Positions 1-8,204 are shown, counted from the first letter of the stretch. The stretch: DNA of 11,955 nt from JAZDLC01 sp043802345 (GCA_043802345.1 JAZDLC010000461.1:1-11955), one strand, 5' to 3'. Numbers and translations: made by a program. Notes: generated by a model not told the origin, from the sequence alone.

Positions 1-323
1 GGCGGGGGCGGCGGAGGCGGCCCGTAGGCCACCGGTGGACGGTAGTAGCCGTCGTGGTCATATGGCACGTTGCTCGCGTGCTGCCGGGCGTACTCCCTGC
101 GGCGATCGACGCCATTGCCGATCAACCCGCCGGTCAGCATGCCGAAGCCGGCGCCGATCAGGGCCCCGGCGCCGTGGCTCTTCCCAGCCATCTCGGCGAC
201 CATCAATCCCGTGCCCGCGCCAAAGGCGGCGCCGGTCAGCATGCCCGTCTGGGTCGCGGTCCTGCAGCCGACGAGCGCGCTGGAGATCAGCAGGACCAGT
301 AGGATCGAATACCTGGTATTCAT
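1..323 (-). CDS. Glycine-zipper lipoprotein, partial (3' end off the window)
   Basis: The frame opens at the ATG at 323-321 and stays open to the window edge: 107 codons with no stop. Residues 1-19 form a short basic n-region and a hydrophobic core, ending in the lipobox L17-V18-G19-C20, so the product is probably a lipid-anchored envelope protein with Cys20 as its mature N-terminus. Residues about 27-72 are packed with GxxxG-type spacing (GMLTGAAFGAGTG, then GAGALIGAGFGMLTGGLIGNG), the signature of glycine-zipper families (17-kDa antigen/OmpA-like glycine zipper) that form tight helical hairpins in membranes. A charged DRRR stretch follows, then a Tyr/Pro-rich tail ending in a polyproline run at the edge. 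GGAG lies 8 bases before the ATG. The gene lies 96 bases downstream of the second fused synthase gene and may be the last gene of that transcription unit. The exact role is unknown. Confidence 0.82.
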   Translation of the reverse strand, partial: MNTRYSILLVLLISSALVGCRTATQTGMLTGAAFGAGTGLMVAEMAGKSHGAGALIGAGFGMLTGGLIGNGVDRRREYARQHASNVPYDHDGYYRPPVAYGPPPPPP

Positions 324-378
324 CGTTTCGGCTCCATGGCGAACCCATGCTGATACGGACGGAGTGGGCCCGGGCCGC

Positions 379-394
379 GGAGATCCGGACCTCC
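379..394. other. Imperfect 16-base palindrome in the 96-base gap before the lipoprotein gene
   Basis: The gap 324-419 holds no gene that I can support. Within it, 379-394 reads GGAGATCCGGACCTCC, which is symmetric at 14 of 16 positions around TCCGGA. On the minus strand an AGGAGG (395-390) overlaps it, but no start codon lies at a usable distance, so it is not an obvious ribosome binding site. A short T-rich run (about 399-409, minus strand) precedes the palindrome rather than following it, so this is not an intrinsic terminator. It may be an operator or a chance GC-rich symmetry. Confidence 0.25.
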
Positions 395-419
395 TGAGAG
401 AAAAAGATAGCATGAAACG

Positions 420-3152
420 CTACGGAATGCGGGACCTGATCGCCTCGATGGCGGTCCGTCGGGCCGCGGAATCCTCCTCTGGATCGTACGGTGAAACATC
501 GCCGATCCGGCGGCTCAGGGCGACCATGGCGAGCAGACGAACCTGAAGCTCGCCATGGTCCAGAAACGGGAGCAGGAGCCGGGGGTCGATCCTTTTTTCC
601 GTGCCTGCCGCCTCGATGGCCCGATCGGGCGACTCTGCTCCGGAAATCCCCATGTCGAGGATCCGGCGGATCTCTCCCGGGTCCATGGTCGGAGGCGCCG
701 CCTGGAGCTGTGGGACGGAAACCCCTGCACCGGTCAGCCGCGCGGCCGCCTCCAGGTCACCGGGTGAGAGCGACAGGGCCCTGCTCCAGAGTTCAATGCG
801 CCGCACGGGGTCGCAGCGCGCTTCGAGCAGCAGCCGCTTCGATCCACTCGACTTTCGCAGCGCGCTCTTGAATTCCTCCCTCTCCTCAACCTCCATTCGC
901 GAGAGATCGAGCAGCCCGCCGATCTCCCGCCGGATGCCGCTCAAGAAGCGCGCGTTCTCGGCCGAATTCTCCAGCGCGAGACGATCCGGCCGCGCCAGCT
1001 CGAGAGCGACCAACGGTCGATCGTCGCTCATGATGGGGGCGCCGGCCGTGGCCCGCAGCAGCCCCTCCCGGTCCGTCACGAAGGAGGCCAGGATCGGCGC
1101 CACCCCTTCCATGTTGGCCTGCCGCAGGTCGCTGCTCACCGTGCTGTTCGCGGCGCGCCGCGAGACCTCCGCCACATCGATTCCGCGCCGGGCCTCGGGC
1201 AGTCCGATCAACAGCGCCGATTGATCGAACAGGAACAGCCAGGTCCCGGGAAGCTCGGCCGCGAAGGTCCGCAGCAGGATCTTGAAGCCGTCTGGAGGAA
1301 CCGAATTGAGCGGAATCCACTGGCACAACACGCCTCCCGACTTCAACCGGGACAGGCAGGCCCGGTAGAACTCGGTCGTATAGAAGTGCACGGCGGCAGG
1401 CGTGTTGGGCGGAAGCGGCTCCAGGGTGATCGCGTCGAATCGCCGGTTCGTGCCCTGGAGGAACGCCCTGCCGTCTCCCAGATGCACGTCGACCTTCTTT
1501 CCCAGGTCGGTTCTGTGCGGGACGCCTCGATTCGCGCCGTCGAACCAGGAGGCGAGGCCCATCACGGCGGAAGAGATCTCCGCCACATCAATCGACCGGA
1601 CCTCCGGATGGACCGCCACGGAACCGACCGTGGTCCCGGTGCCGTAGGCGATCACGAGGACCTCCTCGGGCGATCGCGCCAGCAGCGCCGGAAGGTGACC
1701 CAGCATCCGCATGTAACCGTAGAGCGGCCCGGTGCAGGCCGCGAGGAAAGCGTTGGTGTAGAGAGCGCGCCCCCGACCCGCTCCCAGATCCACTACGCTG
1801 GCCACCAGATGGCGGTCCTCTGCCGTCGTGAGGACCGTTCTTCCCACGGCCGTGCTCTTCCTGAATTCCACCGAATGCTGCAGGAGCGGCTCGGACCGCG
1901 GGGACAGCAACAGCAGGGCCGCCGCCGCGAGCGCCGCGAACCCCAGGACTCGCGGGCGGCCGCCCTTCTCCACGACCAGCAGGGCGGACAGGACCAGGGC
2001 CAGGCCGCAGCCGACCACAGCCGCGCGCAGGGAAATCCACTGCCCGGCGGAGAACGCCACCACGAGCACACCGGCCGCCGAGCCCAGGGAGGACCAGCCG
2101 TACGCGCGGCCCGCCGTCTCGGCGGGAGTGGACTTGAGCGCCCGGATGACCAGGGGCAGGACCGCTCCCGCTCCAGCGGTCGCGGGGAGAGCCAGCAGGA
2201 CGGCCAGACCGAAGGAGGTCAACAGCTCCATTCCCGACTCGTACCCGCCGCCGAGCGGACGCGGCAGAAGGCGCATGCCTCCGGCCAGATGCGGCAGCAC
2301 CACAAGGGATGACCAGACGCCGAGGGAACCGCACAGCAGGCACCAGGCCGCGGCGCGCCCCCCACCGCCCCTGCGAGCCAGCATGCCCCCCACCGCCGCG
2401 CCCAGCGAGGTTCCCAGCAGAATCCCGGCCAGGACCGCCGAGAGGGCCCCCACCAGTCCCGGCACGAAGAAGAGCAGCAGCCGGGTGTACAGCAACTCCA
2501 TCCCGAGCACGGCCCCGCCGACCACGGCGAGACCCAGCAGCATCCTGCGCCCTCCGGCCCGGCCCCGTTCCGGTTCCAGGGTCGTCTCCAGGGGCAAGAC
2601 TCCCGGCCAGCCACTCCGGGTCAAGGCCAGGAGGCCGTTCAAAAGGGCCGCGAATGCCAGCATCTCGGCGGTCCTGCCGAGCCCGGCCAGGCGGTAGAGA
2701 ATGAAGCCGGACACCAGGCTGCCGATCACAGCTCCCAGGGTCTCCAGCGAGTAGGCCGATCCGGCGCGCCCTCCACCGTACAGCGCGACCAGCGCGGGAA
2801 AGCTGAACCCTGCCGCCACCGCGGGCAGGAACAGCAGCAGCATGGTCGCAGGAAGACGCACGCACAGGCCGCTGGTGGTGGCGTCCGGCAGGAGCGGCAG
2901 CAGCAGATCCACCAGAAAGATCAGGAAGGCCTGGGCGATCTGGGCCAGGCCGAACATCCGGTAGGGACGGGAAGAGAGCGCCCTGGACCGTCGCGCCCGG
3001 AAGGCACCAAAGGTCAATCCCAGCAGGTGGCTGCAGAGGACCGCCGCCACGATCATCCCGGTGTTTCCCAGGAGCAGCTCGGACCGGCGAGTAAAGACGA
3101 TCTCCGCGCCGAGCGCGGAGAAGCCGGCAAGCAGCGCGAGTAGCGGCCTCAT
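420..3152 (-). CDS. Membrane protein fused to a spermidine-synthase-like domain (downstream paralogue)
   Basis: The product has 910 residues. Residues 1 to about 430 contain about 13 hydrophobic segments in an MFS-like arrangement. Residues about 450-690 resemble a spermidine-synthase/methyltransferase Rossmann fold: nucleotide-loop motif YGTGTT at 503-508, acidic strand end DVAEIS, a HLGDGRAFL segment, and the CQWIPL motif typical of membrane-fused members. Canonical aminopropyltransferases have DxxDP at the catalytic loop. Here it reads L-E578-P-L-P, so the first Asp is Glu and the second is lost, and polyamine synthesis is doubtful. The C-terminal 200 residues are helical, with a TPR-like stretch (ELWSRALSLSPGDLEAAARL) and a HEAT-like stretch near 865-885. 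The ATG overlaps the upstream stop as ATGA and is preceded by GGAGGAGG, indicating translational coupling. Architecture, order and motif positions match the upstream gene, so the pair arose by tandem duplication. The substrate is unknown. Confidence 0.85.
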   Translation of the reverse strand: MRPLLALLAGFSALGAEIVFTRRSELLLGNTGMIVAAVLCSHLLGLTFGAFRARRSRALSSRPYRMFGLAQIAQAFLIFLVDLLLPLLPDATTSGLCVRLPATMLLLFLPAVAAGFSFPALVALYGGGRAGSAYSLETLGAVIGSLVSGFILYRLAGLGRTAEMLAFAALLNGLLALTRSGWPGVLPLETTLEPERGRAGGRRMLLGLAVVGGAVLGMELLYTRLLLFFVPGLVGALSAVLAGILLGTSLGAAVGGMLARRGGGGRAAAWCLLCGSLGVWSSLVVLPHLAGGMRLLPRPLGGGYESGMELLTSFGLAVLLALPATAGAGAVLPLVIRALKSTPAETAGRAYGWSSLGSAAGVLVVAFSAGQWISLRAAVVGCGLALVLSALLVVEKGGRPRVLGFAALAAAALLLLSPRSEPLLQHSVEFRKSTAVGRTVLTTAEDRHLVASVVDLGAGRGRALYTNAFLAACTGPLYGYMRMLGHLPALLARSPEEVLVIAYGTGTTVGSVAVHPEVRSIDVAEISSAVMGLASWFDGANRGVPHRTDLGKKVDVHLGDGRAFLQGTNRRFDAITLEPLPPNTPAAVHFYTTEFYRACLSRLKSGGVLCQWIPLNSVPPDGFKILLRTFAAELPGTWLFLFDQSALLIGLPEARRGIDVAEVSRRAANSTVSSDLRQANMEGVAPILASFVTDREGLLRATAGAPIMSDDRPLVALELARPDRLALENSAENARFLSGIRREIGGLLDLSRMEVEEREEFKSALRKSSGSKRLLLEARCDPVRRIELWSRALSLSPGDLEAAARLTGAGVSVPQLQAAPPTMDPGEIRRILDMGISGAESPDRAIEAAGTEKRIDPRLLLPFLDHGELQVRLLAMVALSRRIGDVSPYDPEEDSAARRTAIEAIRSRIP

Positions 3153-6112
3153 CCTCCTCCATCCCCGGACTGCTGTCTTGTCTCGTCCGCCATCCGCTGC
3201 AGCGCTCTCCTGGCCAGCACGCCCCAGAGTGGATCGTCCACCAGCGGTGTGGCGATCCGGGCCGCGCTCGCGCGGTCTCCCTCGAGCGCCTTCCAGATCG
3301 CATGGACAAGGGTCGGAAGCTCGATCCTCGAAGAGGAGTACGCCCTCTGCAAGGCGACGCGGGCGGCTTCCTCGTCACCGACCAGGTACTGGGTGATCCC
3401 GAGGAGCACCATGCTCGTGGCTGCGGCCTCCTCCTGATCCCCCAGCGGAGCGAGCAGTTCGACCGCGGCGCTTTCTTCCCCGAGCAACAGCTTCGCCAGC
3501 GCCAGGTTCTCCAGACCACGCCTGTTGCCGGGATTGATGCTGAGCAGAAAGGTGGCGAACGCGGCTGTCTCCCCGAGGCGCCGTTCCTGGATCATCCGGT
3601 ACGAGAGGTCGGCGGCAGCCTCGTTGAGAACGGTATGGGTCGGCTCGAAACGCAGGCCGGTCAAGTAGTACTCACCTTCCTTCCGTTCCAACCGGACCCG
3701 ATCCTGTCCGGGCTGCCAGCGCCTCAGATTGCAGTACAGGCCCAGCAGATACTGGGTCAGTGCGCTCGAGCGGATGTTCAGGGTCCGCTCCAGATCGGCC
3801 CGGCGCTCCGCCTCGGGGATCGTGGAAAGATCCAGATAGACACCGATCGATCCCCCCAGTTGCAGGGCCAGGTTGTTCAGGTTCAACAGCGCCAGGATTT
3901 CCTCCGATTCCGGAGTGCGAGCAGCCCGGTACTCCACGATCGGCCGGTCACGCGTGTTCAACAGGTCCGATTCACCCGGCACCCGGCCCGAGGGAAAGGT
4001 TGCTTCGATGGTGTACTGGTCCCCGAAGTAGAGCTCGAACAGGTCGCCGGAGCTGGTCAAGTTGACCGCCTGATACGCCTCTGCAAACCGCGACTTCTGG
4101 AACAGCGCGTCCAGCCGGGAGGGTTCGAGCAGCAGAGCCTCCACGCTGCCGATCAGCCCGACCACGGGTTTGCTGGTGACAGGCTCCTCCAGCAAGATCC
4201 AGGTCTGGGGAAACACCGAGCTGAAGGTCCGGGCCACCAAGCCGAAGTCCTCCCAGGAGAGCTGATACAGCGGCACCCACTGGCAGAAGATCCCCCCTGG
4301 CGCCAGCCGTTCGCGAACCGCCTCGAAGTGCTCCGTGCTGTAGAGCGCGCCGGCGCCGTCCAGCCATGGGAAGAAGAGGTCTCCCACGACCAGGTCGAAC
4401 CGCTTGCGCGCGGCGCGCACAAACGTCACCGCATCCTCCCGGTGGAAACGGACCTCCGGACGGAGCAGCAGGTTGCCGGAGCCGCTGTCGAAAAAGGGGA
4501 GTAGCTCCACCACGGAATCGACCAGTTCCACCGCGTCCACGTTGCGCAATCCCGCGTCCAGCAGGCCGGAGATCGTGGCGCCGGTTCCCACACCGAGCAC
4601 GAGGGCGCTGGTCGGTGCGCGATGGAGCGCCGCGGGCAACAGTCCTTGCTTCCTTTCCTGGACCAGGGCGCCGGCTCCGCCGCCCTGGAGGGTGGTGCGG
4701 TTGATGAAGAGGACCGGGCGATTCTCCGCCGGCGACTCCATCACGGCCACGTTGGCCACCGGACCTTCCCGGAAGGCGACGAGCTGCCGGAAAAACGGGT
4801 GGGCTGGAAGCGGTCGCAGATCGAACGGCAGCAGAACCGCCGGAACCACCACGGCGCCGGCGAGCGCGACCAGCCAGGAACGCGGACCGCGGGCCACCAG
4901 CACCGCGCCCACGACCGCAAGCAAGCCGGCGAGCAGCAGGCTGGTACGGACTCCCAGATTCGGGATGCAGACGAACCCCACGAGCAGCGCTGCCAGAACG
5001 CCTCCGATGGTGTTCGCCAGCGTGATCGCACCCACGTGCGAGCCTGGCCGGTTCGTCCCTGAGGGACGGGCGATCTGCAGCGAGAACACCATCCCCGAGG
5101 CGCACGCGGCGGGCAGGATCACCAGCGCCAGGCCCGCCTGTCTCCAGATTCCCCTGAGCGTATCGCCCCCGGCAAGAGCGCCCAGGTACACCAGCGCCGG
5201 ACCGCTGGCCGCCGTGAGAATGCCGAGCCCGACCAGCGAAAGCGTCAGCCTGCCGGCCAGTCGCTCGGCCGGCGCCGCGAGACGGCTGCCCGCGGCCGCC
5301 CCACCCGCAATTCCCGCCAGGAAGACGATCAGCACCAGGGCGAACGAGTGCGCCGAACTGTGCAGGAACTGCATCAACAGCCGCGTGCCGAGCACTTCCA
5401 GTGCCAGCGCGGCCGCCCCGGCGCAGCAGGCCGAAAGCAGCAACTGCCTCATCTTCAGCCCTGCCGAACGAGCCGTGTCTCCTTCCCTCGGCCTCACCTC
5501 GACAACCACCGATCGTCCGAGGAGGAGCCCGATCAGGCCGGCCAGAATGGAGATCGCTCCGGCAACAAGCAGCGTGGCCCGCGTGCCGAGAGTCTCCAGC
5601 AGGATGAAGCCGGCCAGCAGTGCTCCCAGCACCGCGCCGAGAGTATTCGCTCCGTAGAGAAGTCCGGGGGTGCGGGCCGGGTCCGCGGTGGACCTCCCGG
5701 CCGAGACCAGGGCCGGCAAGGTTCCGCCCAGAGCCAGGCCCGGCAGCCCGACCACGATCCCCGCGCCCAGGAACAGGACGGCCCAGCGAGCTTCTCCGGT
5801 CTGAAAGACCGAACGGACGGCCATGCCCTCGCACAGGCCGACCAGGAAAGGAACCAGCAGGATCAGCCCGCCCCCCGCCGCGGCAAGCGATCCGAACAAG
5901 AGGACCGGGCGGCGAGATCGGTCGGCGACCCGGCCGAAGAGCAGGGCGCCCAGCGCCAGCGCGGCGAGGAAGGCCGCCACCACGACGGAGGCCGAGCGCA
6001 CGGTCCCACCAAACAACCCGGTGAAGGCCCTGGTGGCCCCCAGTTCGAACGTAACTGCTCCAGCGCCGGAGAGGAGAAGAAGCGCTCCGCGTCCGATCGT
6101 TGAGATGCCCAA
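3149..6112 (-). CDS. Membrane protein fused to a spermidine-synthase-like domain with TPR-like tail (upstream paralogue)
   Basis: The product has 987 residues from a TTG start at 6112. I chose this start because AGGAGG (6127-6122) lies 9 bases upstream and because the protein then begins directly at the first membrane helix. A TTG at 6118 is in frame but only 3 bases from the AGGAGG. Residues 1 to about 440 contain about 13 membrane segments in two MFS-like halves, each starting with a similar SGAGAVTFELGATRA/CAGAAALALEVLGTRL segment. Residues about 460-700 form the spermidine-synthase-like Rossmann domain: GVGTG at 507-511, VELVD acidic loop, G-D578-L-F-F-P at the catalytic loop, and FCQWVPLYQLS, typical of membrane-fused members. 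Asp578 aligns with the first catalytic Asp of aminopropyltransferases; the second Asp of DxxDP is Phe. Residues about 760-987 are helical and TPR-like. The gene follows a structured 194-base leader and overlaps the next gene by ATGA. Reaction and substrate are unknown. Confidence 0.85.
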   Translation of the reverse strand: MGISTIGRGALLLLSGAGAVTFELGATRAFTGLFGGTVRSASVVVAAFLAALALGALLFGRVADRSRRPVLLFGSLAAAGGGLILLVPFLVGLCEGMAVRSVFQTGEARWAVLFLGAGIVVGLPGLALGGTLPALVSAGRSTADPARTPGLLYGANTLGAVLGALLAGFILLETLGTRATLLVAGAISILAGLIGLLLGRSVVVEVRPREGDTARSAGLKMRQLLLSACCAGAAALALEVLGTRLLMQFLHSSAHSFALVLIVFLAGIAGGAAAGSRLAAPAERLAGRLTLSLVGLGILTAASGPALVYLGALAGGDTLRGIWRQAGLALVILPAACASGMVFSLQIARPSGTNRPGSHVGAITLANTIGGVLAALLVGFVCIPNLGVRTSLLLAGLLAVVGAVLVARGPRSWLVALAGAVVVPAVLLPFDLRPLPAHPFFRQLVAFREGPVANVAVMESPAENRPVLFINRTTLQGGGAGALVQERKQGLLPAALHRAPTSALVLGVGTGATISGLLDAGLRNVDAVELVDSVVELLPFFDSGSGNLLLRPEVRFHREDAVTFVRAARKRFDLVVGDLFFPWLDGAGALYSTEHFEAVRERLAPGGIFCQWVPLYQLSWEDFGLVARTFSSVFPQTWILLEEPVTSKPVVGLIGSVEALLLEPSRLDALFQKSRFAEAYQAVNLTSSGDLFELYFGDQYTIEATFPSGRVPGESDLLNTRDRPIVEYRAARTPESEEILALLNLNNLALQLGGSIGVYLDLSTIPEAERRADLERTLNIRSSALTQYLLGLYCNLRRWQPGQDRVRLERKEGEYYLTGLRFEPTHTVLNEAAADLSYRMIQERRLGETAAFATFLLSINPGNRRGLENLALAKLLLGEESAAVELLAPLGDQEEAAATSMVLLGITQYLVGDEEAARVALQRAYSSSRIELPTLVHAIWKALEGDRASAARIATPLVDDPLWGVLARRALQRMADETRQQSGDGGG

Positions 6113-6121
6113 GTCCAAAGG

Positions 6122-6127
6122 CCTCCT
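6122..6127 (-). promoter_or_regulatory. Ribosome binding site that fixes a TTG start
   Basis: The minus strand reads AGGAGG at 6127-6122, followed after 9 bases by TTG GGC ATC TCA (start 6112). The frame stays open far upstream of this point, so this Shine-Dalgarno site decides where the 987-residue protein begins. The extension upstream to 6598 would overlap the preceding gene and reads as Arg/Gly/Pro-rich shadow sequence. Confidence 0.7.
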
Positions 6128-6149
6128 GTCAATCTCGAGGCATCCCCAA

Positions 6150-6190
6150 CGAATGCCTGGCTCAGCAGCGTAAAGGCATTCGGCCTGAGC
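6150..6190 (-). promoter_or_regulatory. Candidate structured mRNA leader with interleaved inverted repeats
   Basis: In the 194-base gap between the VWA gene and the fused synthase gene, two perfect inverted repeats interlock. Pair A is 6190-6185 with 6165-6160 (GCTCAG/CTGAGC, 6 bp). Pair B is 6182-6175 with 6157-6150 (CGAATGCC/GGCATTCG, 8 bp). Read on the transcript strand the order is A1-B1-A2-B2, which either folds as an H-type pseudoknot or gives two mutually exclusive hairpins. The structure ends about 22 bases before the AGGAGG of the next gene, a usual position for translational control. The pairing is direct sequence observation; function is inference. No known riboswitch class is recognised. 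Confidence 0.4.
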
Positions 6191-6306
6191 TGGTAACCAT
6201 TGGTCGCGCGGCAACCAACAGTTTGATCGCCTGCCCTGCGCTCGGCCGTTCGGGATCGCTCGCAAGGGCCGTCGCAGCACACCTCGGGCCGAACGGGAAC
6301 AGCCTC

Positions 6307-8133
6307 TCAGCCGCCTCGCTCGGCGTTCCCCTGCTGGCGATAGGCGCGCTCCAGGGCGCTCTTGATCTCCTCCCATTCCGCGGTCTGGGTCTGTACCGAC
6401 CGGCTCAGGTCGAGCGCGCCCGAGTAATGGGTGGTCCTGCGGATGATGTAGAGGGCGGCCTCCTGAACCTGTCGATGGACTTTGTTGTCCGAAAGCAGAT
6501 CCAGGCAGCGCATGGCCACCGCGGGAGAGCCGATGTGGATCAGCCCCTCGACGACCGCCGACTCCACCGGCACGATGCGCAACTTGCGCAGCAGCCAATC
6601 CACATTGCGCTCTTCCACCATGCGGCGGACCACGATCTGCCTCGAGGAGTCCGCGCGCATCTGGAGCAGCTCGCGCAGCGCCTTGGAGAAACGGCTTCCC
6701 ATCGTCATGCTGATCAGCTGGGTCACCACTTGACTGGTATCCTCCATGCGAGCGAACTCACCGCCGCCTGCCCGGGCGATCTCCTGCAGGGAACTCTCCG
6801 CCATCTCCTGCCGCGCGGGCTGCAGCTGGCCGCTGCCGGTGAAGATCGTGCTGATCACCGTGGACGACTTGCCCGACCGGGTCGCCGAACGGATTCTCAT
6901 GCGCAGCTTCGCCATGTCCTCGGGGTGAGGCGGAGCGTCCGCCACGATCAGGATCACGCGGTGCGCGTCCTTGCGCCAGGGCAACTCGTCCAGCGCAAAC
7001 TCCAGCGCATCCAGGATCGCCTCCGGCACGTCGCCTCCGCCACGCGCCTCGAGACCCTCCAGGAAGTTCAGGATCGCGTACCGGTCCGCGGAGATCGGCG
7101 TGGCCCGGGTGACGTACTGGTCGCCCTCATCCCGATAGGCAACGATCCCCAGCCGCGTGTTCGGGACCAGTGCCGAGAGATCGGTGATGATGCGGTCCAC
7201 GGTGCGCTTCGCGGCTCGCAGGAACAACTCCATGCTGGCGGTGGTGTCGACAAGAAAGACCAGGTCAAGACCACGGCTTCGATACGACCTGAGATGTTCC
7301 TTCAGGGGGCCCGTCACGCCCTCCAGCCGAATCCCCTGCCCGCCGAAGCCCGCCGGCGCCGATCCGCCCCTTCCCATGCCAAGCCGGTTCGCATCTCCCA
7401 TGCTGACCATGCTGATGGGAAGGTCCTCGAGAAACGGCAGGTCGTCCGGCTCTTCGGGGTCGTTCAGGACCACATCCGGCAGTTCCAACTCGATCTCCGG
7501 CTCCTCCGGAGGTGTCTTCAGCTCGTCCAGGTCCTCTGGATCGAGCAGCGCGCTGCTTCGCTCATCCACGTTCGCGAGGAGATAGCGGGAATGAAGGCCG
7601 TTCCCCTCATTCCAGACCATCTGATCGGCCCAGAGGAACAGCAGCAGGTGCACCACCAGCGACACACCCAGCCAAGGCATGCGTCTCAGCTCACGCCGGA
7701 AGTGAGCGTAGAACTCCTGCTCCAGGGAGAGCACGGCACCGCCGGTCGCGGTGACCGCCGGGGCAATGGTCCCCCGCTCGATCCTGAGCTGCAGTTCCCC
7801 GATCCGGATCAGCTCCCCCCCATGCAGCGAGGCCAGCTCCACTGGCCGCCCCTCGACCTGCAGCGCCCCTGATCGGTCCAGCAGGCGGAGTTCGACCGTC
7901 CGGCCCTTCTTCGTCAGCTGCACATGGAAGGGACGAATGGACCCGTGCGAGAACTGGATCCCGGAACGAGGATCGGAGCCGATGGTGATGGGACGGAGTA
8001 TCGGCAGCGGCAAGGCGCGCTGATCCATGACGATTCGCCAGCCCTCCGGAGCCGAACGAGGCAGCCGAGTGCCGCTCCTCGAAACGGAACGATCCGGAGG
8101 ACCCTTGGAAGCGCTCTTCGCCATACTATCCAT
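6307..8133 (-). CDS. Membrane-anchored FHA-VWA protein with helical-repeat C-terminus
   Basis: The product has 608 residues from the ATG at 8133. ATG 8124 is also possible. ATG 8028 would remove the first FHA strand, and there is no clear Shine-Dalgarno site to decide. Residues about 30-120 resemble a forkhead-associated (phosphothreonine-binding) domain: ITIGSDP around 49-55, then S65-I-R-P-F-H70. The usual Gly-Arg is Gly-Ser, so phosphopeptide binding may be altered. One membrane helix lies near 152-173, followed by an acidic, proline-rich linker (about 197-239). A von Willebrand A domain covers about 288-460 with MIDAS motif D296-T-T-A-S300, a GGGDVPEAILDAL segment and IVADAPP. The C-terminus (about 480-600) has HEAT-like helices. 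The likely topology is FHA in the cytoplasm and VWA outside, joining an internal phospho-signal to a metal-dependent adhesion or assembly module. It is the first gene of the presumed unit that continues with the two fused synthase genes. Confidence 0.82.
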   Translation of the reverse strand: MDSMAKSASKGPPDRSVSRSGTRLPRSAPEGWRIVMDQRALPLPILRPITIGSDPRSGIQFSHGSIRPFHVQLTKKGRTVELRLLDRSGALQVEGRPVELASLHGGELIRIGELQLRIERGTIAPAVTATGGAVLSLEQEFYAHFRRELRRMPWLGVSLVVHLLLFLWADQMVWNEGNGLHSRYLLANVDERSSALLDPEDLDELKTPPEEPEIELELPDVVLNDPEEPDDLPFLEDLPISMVSMGDANRLGMGRGGSAPAGFGGQGIRLEGVTGPLKEHLRSYRSRGLDLVFLVDTTASMELFLRAAKRTVDRIITDLSALVPNTRLGIVAYRDEGDQYVTRATPISADRYAILNFLEGLEARGGGDVPEAILDALEFALDELPWRKDAHRVILIVADAPPHPEDMAKLRMRIRSATRSGKSSTVISTIFTGSGQLQPARQEMAESSLQEIARAGGGEFARMEDTSQVVTQLISMTMGSRFSKALRELLQMRADSSRQIVVRRMVEERNVDWLLRKLRIVPVESAVVEGLIHIGSPAVAMRCLDLLSDNKVHRQVQEAALYIIRRTTHYSGALDLSRSVQTQTAEWEEIKSALERAYRQQGNAERGG

Positions 8134-8204
8134 GAATCGACAAAACAGGGTTCCAGCTAAACAGTTGCACCGGTGGGAAGCGCATTCCGTCAGCACGCGG
8201 CAAT

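Noticed and set aside
390..395. AGGAGG on the minus strand as a ribosome binding site for an unlisted small gene
   Set aside because: No ATG, GTG or TTG occurs within a usable distance downstream, and the lipoprotein has its own GGAG nearer its start.
1221..2312. Long plus-strand open frame (363 codons) antisense to the downstream fused synthase gene, with similar ones at 3302-4504, 4404-5657, 6100-7872 and 8027-9100
   Set aside because: The translations are low-complexity, rich in Arg, Gly, Pro and Gln, with no recognisable motifs. The opposite strand encodes proteins with clear domains. Such shadows are expected in high-GC DNA.
1588..3519. Minus-strand open frame overlapping both fused synthase genes in another frame (also 3972-5834)
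   Set aside because: These are out-of-frame readings of the real genes, with Arg/Gly-rich composition and no membrane or Rossmann pattern.
420..6112. Calling the two fused proteins spermidine synthases (speE)
   Set aside because: The DxxDP catalytic loop is incomplete in both copies, and the long membrane and repeat domains are not part of SpeE. Only the fold-level similarity is supported.
6246..6296. 8-base inverted repeat CCGTTCGG/CCGAACGG just after the FHA-VWA stop codon
   Set aside because: The loop would be 35 bases, with no T-run after it, so terminator function is poorly supported. It may be chance in GC-rich sequence.
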